Of a DNA stretch of 9,755 nt, positions 7,627-9,755 are shown piece after piece. Below the pieces are notes generated by a model, which worked only from the letters and a program-made list of their open reading frames with translations, searched no databases and had not been told where the DNA came from. The position numbers and the translations under genes are program-made. The stretch spans positions 1-9,755 of the forward strand of contig JAQGJI010000186.1 of the NCBI GenBank assembly GCA_028290685.1, written 5' to 3'. How positions within the stretch are numbered: position 1 is the stretch's first letter; every line of letters starts with the position of its first letter. Origin of the DNA: Devosia sp. GTDB taxonomy: Bacteria > Pseudomonadota > Alphaproteobacteria > Rhizobiales > Devosiaceae.

Positions 7627-8959
7627 CATGGACGTCTATTTCTGCGACGATGACCCCGAGGTGCTCGAAGCCTATACCATGTCCTTCGAGATCGAGGGGC
7701 TGAAGGTGCGTGCCTTCTCTTCGGCTCATCAATTGATTGCGGTGCTCGAGCCTGGCGCGCGCTGCGTCGTGCTCTCCGATATGCGCATGCCGGGCATGGA
7801 TGGCTTCGAGCTGCTGCGGCAAGCCTGCCGGATCGATCAGGAAATTCCCGTCCTGTTTCTCACCGGCCATGGTGATGTGCCCATGGCGGTTCAGGCTTTG
7901 CGGCAGGGCGCATGGGATTTCATCGAGAAACCGGCCGATCCCGTCGTGCTGGTGGAGACCCTGGCCCGCGCAATGGACAATCGCCGCGTCGTCCTCGAAA
8001 ACCGCTATCTGCGCTCGGTGCTCACCGACCCAAATTCGGTCAGCGGACGGATTTTGGGCAATTCACCGCCCACACAATACCTGCGCCAGACGCTGATGCG
8101 TCTCGCCAATACCTCGGTGGACGTGCTGCTGCTGGGGGAAACCGGCACCGGCAAGGAAGTCGCCGCGCGCATCCTGCACGATTTCGGCATCGGCCGGCAG
8201 GCCCCCTTTGTCGCGATCAATTGCGGGGCGCTGGCCGAATCCGTGATCGAGTCAGAGTTGTTCGGCCATGAAGCCGGCTCCTTTACCGGCGCCGACAAGC
8301 TGCGCATCGGCAAGATCGAGCAGGCCAATGGCGGCACGCTGTTTCTTGATGAAGTCGAATCGATGTCGCTGGCGGCGCAGGTGCGGCTCTTGCGCGTGCT
8401 GCAGGAACGCACCCTGGTGCGCCTGGGCAGCAACAAGGAAATCCCGCTCAAGCTGCGAATCGTGACTGCCGCCAAGGACGATCTGATTGCGCTTGGCCGC
8501 ACTGGCCGGTTCCGCCAGGACCTGGCCTATCGTCTCGACATCGCCCGGGTCGAACTGCCCCCCCTGCGCGAACGGGGCGACGACGTCCTCGTCATTTTCG
8601 AGCACTTCCTGAGCCTGGCCGCCCAGCGTGAAGGCCATGCCCCGCCGCCGATCTCACCAAGCCTGCGCGCCGCACTGCTCGAGCACGATTGGCCCGGCAA
8701 TATAAGGGAAGTGCGCAACCGCGCCGAACGGCTGCTTCTGGGCATGGACGAACGCCAGCCGGCCCCGCAAGCCCAGCCCAGCGACGCAGACACCCTCAAG
8801 GAGCAACTCGACCGCGCCGAACGCGCCGCCATCGAAGAAGCGTTACGCGTCCACCGCAACCACCTGGGCCGAGTAGCCGACACCCTCGGCGTCTCGCGCA
8901 AAACCCTGTACCTGAAAATGCGCAAGCTGGGCCGCAAGTTCGTCAGTGACAGCGACTGA
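7619..8959 (+). CDS. sigma-54-dependent response regulator, NtrC/DctD family, PgtA-like
   Basis: This transcription activator has 446 residues from TTG at 7619. The receiver domain (about 5-120) has the acidic pair D11/D12, phospho-acceptor Asp54 (LSDMRMPGMDG), Thr82 and Lys104. The AAA+ domain (about 145-375) has Walker A GETGTGKE (173-180), the sigma-54 contact loop GSFTGA (220-225), Walker B LFLDEV (241-246), YRLD near 304-307 and WPGNIREV at 358-365. A Fis-type helix-turn-helix ends the protein (RVADTLGVSRKTLYLKMRKLG, about 418-438). The loop is GSFTGA instead of the usual GAFTGA. TTG at 7619 is preceded by GCGAGG with a six-base gap and overlaps the kinase stop by eight bases; ATG at 7628 is the alternative (443 residues). 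It should activate the sigma-54 promoter at 13-28. Confidence 0.95.
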   Translation: MSSMDVYFCDDDPEVLEAYTMSFEIEGLKVRAFSSAHQLIAVLEPGARCVVLSDMRMPGMDGFELLRQACRIDQEIPVLFLTGHGDVPMAVQALRQGAWDFIEKPADPVVLVETLARAMDNRRVVLENRYLRSVLTDPNSVSGRILGNSPPTQYLRQTLMRLANTSVDVLLLGETGTGKEVAARILHDFGIGRQAPFVAINCGALAESVIESELFGHEAGSFTGADKLRIGKIEQANGGTLFLDEVESMSLAAQVRLLRVLQERTLVRLGSNKEIPLKLRIVTAAKDDLIALGRTGRFRQDLAYRLDIARVELPPLRERGDDVLVIFEHFLSLAAQREGHAPPPISPSLRAALLEHDWPGNIREVRNRAERLLLGMDERQPAPQAQPSDADTLKEQLDRAERAAIEEALRVHRNHLGRVADTLGVSRKTLYLKMRKLGRKFVSDSD

Positions 8960-9142
8960 GCTTGAGCGCAGGCAATCGCCGGGGGCACCTGATCCGAAAA
9001 AGAAGATGGTTGGTGGCGGTGCTGTGCCAGAGCGCTGAACGAAACCGGCACAGATGGCGTCTAGGAAGTCGGATGGAACTGTCTAGAGCCGATCTGGCCG
9101 TTTCGGCTGGCCATCCTAAACCCTTACGGGTAAAGGATAAAA
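8960..9142. other. non-coding stretch after the regulator gene
   Basis: No gene is supported here. The stretch contains several inverted repeats (one listed separately at 9022-9053; also GGATGG at 9071-9076 with CCATCC at 9111-9116, and TGGCC with GGCCA at 9095-9113) but no T-run that would make a clear intrinsic terminator. It probably ends the regulator transcript and forms the chromosomal side of the tRNA-fragment junction. Confidence 0.5.
9022..9053. other. inverted repeat downstream of the regulator
   Basis: CTGTGCC (9022-9028) and GGCACAG (9047-9053) are a perfect 7-bp inverted repeat with an 18-base spacer. It could be a transcript-end hairpin or a dyad for a DNA-binding protein. Without a T-run, neither use is supported further. 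Confidence 0.4.
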
Positions 9143-9185
9143 TGGTAGCGAAGCCCAGATTTGAACTGGGGACACACGGATTATG
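9143..9185 (-). tRNA. 3' half of tRNA-Met(CAT), truncated at the anticodon; probable attachment-site copy
   Basis: On the minus strand the sequence reads from anticodon CAT (9185-9183) and AA, through the 3' anticodon stem TCCGT, variable loop GTGTC, T-arm CCCAG-TTCAAAT-CTGGG, acceptor strand CTTCGCT and discriminator A, to an encoded CCA at 9145-9143. This closely resembles the 3' half of an elongator tRNA-Met. The 5' half is absent: position 33 is already wrong (C for T), and no matching acceptor strand AGCGAAG or D-arm lies upstream on that strand. A fragment that runs from the anticodon to CCA is the classic copy left at the far end of an element integrated into a tRNA gene. It is not a functional tRNA. 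Confidence 0.8.
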
Positions 9186-9415
9186 GTATGGCAACGAAAC
9201 ATCATACCCGGTGTTTTTAAATAGCATACACCAAGCGTGTGCTACGCCTGTTCAAGCTGGGGCTTTGACAGACTGTAGAAATGTCCAAGCTTTCGAGGAT
9301 GGTGTTTCACTTTCAAAGGAGTTCAAACTCAGCTCAATAGCAAGTCGGAGTAATTCCGCCGGCCCGTGCAGGCCGTATGTGTTTGAACGTGATCACTCCC
9401 ATCAGCAGACCGAGT
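9186..9415. other. A/T-richer stretch with no recognisable gene
   Basis: Between the tRNA fragment and the dehydrogenase remnant, base composition is visibly richer in A and T than in the operon to the left. The open frames that cross it run through the tRNA fragment and have no recognisable protein content. I see no gene here; the composition fits acquired or decayed DNA. Confidence 0.45.
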
Positions 9416-9561
9416 AATACCTAAGGTTGTTCCGGTGACGAAACGGGCCACCGGCGCACATAGATATAACACGCCATCAGTGATATCTTCTGGCTGACCC
9501 CAGCGCTTGACGATGGAGCGCGCCATGAGCTGGTCAGTGCGGACCTGATCGGTCTGCAGTC
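9416..9561 (-). pseudogene. C-terminal remnant of a short-chain dehydrogenase/reductase (SDR), cut by an IS element
   Basis: Read on the minus strand, codons starting at the IS boundary give LQTDQVRTDQLMARS, then VKRWGQPEDITDGVLYLCAPVARFVTGTTLGI, ending near 9416. The R-W-G-Q-P-E-D-I, VLYL and A-RFVTGTTL stretch is the conserved C-terminal part of SDR enzymes such as FabG-like oxidoreductases. The usual ending after TGTTL (a Val-Asp-Gly-Gly run) is missing, and unrelated sequence follows to a stop near 9329. The N-terminal Rossmann fold and the Tyr-x-x-x-Lys active site are absent, because the reading meets the IS end at 9562. The piece is therefore broken at both ends and cannot be an active enzyme. 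Confidence 0.75.
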
Positions 9562-9755
9562 TGAATAGCCCCTAGATTTGTAGACGCCTTCTTCCCTAAT
9601 TTTGAGGCAAGGAGGCCTATATGGGCAGAGCCAATTTCAGCGACGAGTTCAAGCGCGACGCGGTGCGTCAGATCACCGAGCGCGGCTATCCGGTTTCGGA
9701 GGTGTCGCAGCGCCTGGGCGTGAGTGCGCATTCGCTTTACGAGTGGCGCAAGAAG
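9562..9755 (+). mobile_element. left end of an IS3-family insertion sequence (partial, runs off the window)
   Basis: The element appears to begin at TGAATAGCCCCTAGATTTG (9562-9580), which has the TG start and C-run typical of IS3-family terminal repeats. It continues for about 60 bases to the transposase orfA. The left boundary coincides with the point where the dehydrogenase homology stops. The right end, the second terminal repeat and any target duplication lie outside the window. Confidence 0.75.
9621..9755 (+). CDS. IS3-family transposase OrfA, N-terminal 45 residues (open at window end)
   Basis: ATG at 9621 follows AAGGAGG (9609-9615) at a five-base gap. The 45 visible codons begin MGRANFSDEFKRDAV and continue through EVSQRLGVSAHSLYEWRKK. 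This is the helix-turn-helix DNA-binding start of IS3/IS911-type OrfA proteins, which recognise the element ends. In such elements OrfA is normally about 90-100 residues and is joined by frameshifting to the DDE catalytic OrfB, which would lie beyond the window. The frame is open to the last base, so intactness cannot be judged. Confidence 0.85.
   Translation, partial: MGRANFSDEFKRDAVRQITERGYPVSEVSQRLGVSAHSLYEWRKK

Noticed and set aside
8943..9227. A 94-codon minus-strand frame overlapping the end of the regulator gene
   Set aside because: Its CVPSSNLGFA segment is simply the tRNA 3' half translated, a familiar annotation artefact.
9143..9260. A complete tRNA gene on the minus strand
   Set aside because: No D-arm or 5' acceptor strand complementary to CTTCGCT lies upstream of the anticodon; only the 3' half exists.
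8962..9417. A 151-codon plus-strand frame from TTG across the region after the regulator
   Set aside because: It reads through the antisense of the tRNA fragment, giving a typical false segment (KPRFELGTHGL), and has no recognisable domain.
1..9755. CRISPR arrays, tandem repeats, toxin-antitoxin pairs or defence genes
   Set aside because: No regularly spaced repeats and no such gene families were seen anywhere in the window.

Overview
The window looks like a high-GC alphaproteobacterial chromosome. By codon usage and protein style I would guess Hyphomicrobiales, perhaps near Devosia or Pelagibacterium, but the genus is only a guess. Positions 1-8959 hold one coherent, same-strand cluster of six genes. 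Positions from about 9143 onward look like the edge of an accessory region.

Region 1 (1-4299) is a complete ABC importer. A strong sigma-54 (-24/-12) promoter at 13-28 leads into a secreted solute-binding protein (76-1386). A conspicuous intergenic hairpin (1410-1440) follows, then a fused two-domain permease (1496-3205) and an ATPase (3202-4299) that overlaps the permease stop by 4 bases. These proteins resemble the FbpABC/AfuABC 'ferric iron' type. The binding proteins, however, belong to the branch that includes AfuA and PgtC, which is tied to phosphorylated sugars and phosphoglycerate rather than iron.

Region 2 (4422-8959) is a sensory module: a second solute-binding protein paralogous to the first (4422-5729), a membrane histidine kinase with a large, apparently helical periplasmic domain (5716-7626), and an NtrC/DctD-type sigma-54 activator (7619-8959). 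The three genes overlap one another. The kinase and regulator each appear to begin with TTG inside the stop region of the preceding gene. Gene order and family match PgtC-PgtB-PgtA of the Salmonella phosphoglycerate uptake system, but the transporter here is an ABC importer instead of the single-protein PgtP antiporter.

The inferred circuit is as follows. The second binding protein captures an extracytoplasmic ligand, probably an organophosphate, and docks on the kinase. The kinase phosphorylates the activator, and the activator drives the sigma-54 promoter at 13-28 to make the importer and its own binding protein. The substrate is not proven by the sequence.

Region 3 (8960-9755) has no intact gene. 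It holds inverted repeats and the 3' half of a tRNA-Met(CAT) on the minus strand that stops at the anticodon, as in an integration-site duplicate. Next come a more A/T-rich stretch, the C-terminal remnant of a short-chain dehydrogenase on the minus strand, and the left end of an IS3-family element whose orfA runs off the window.
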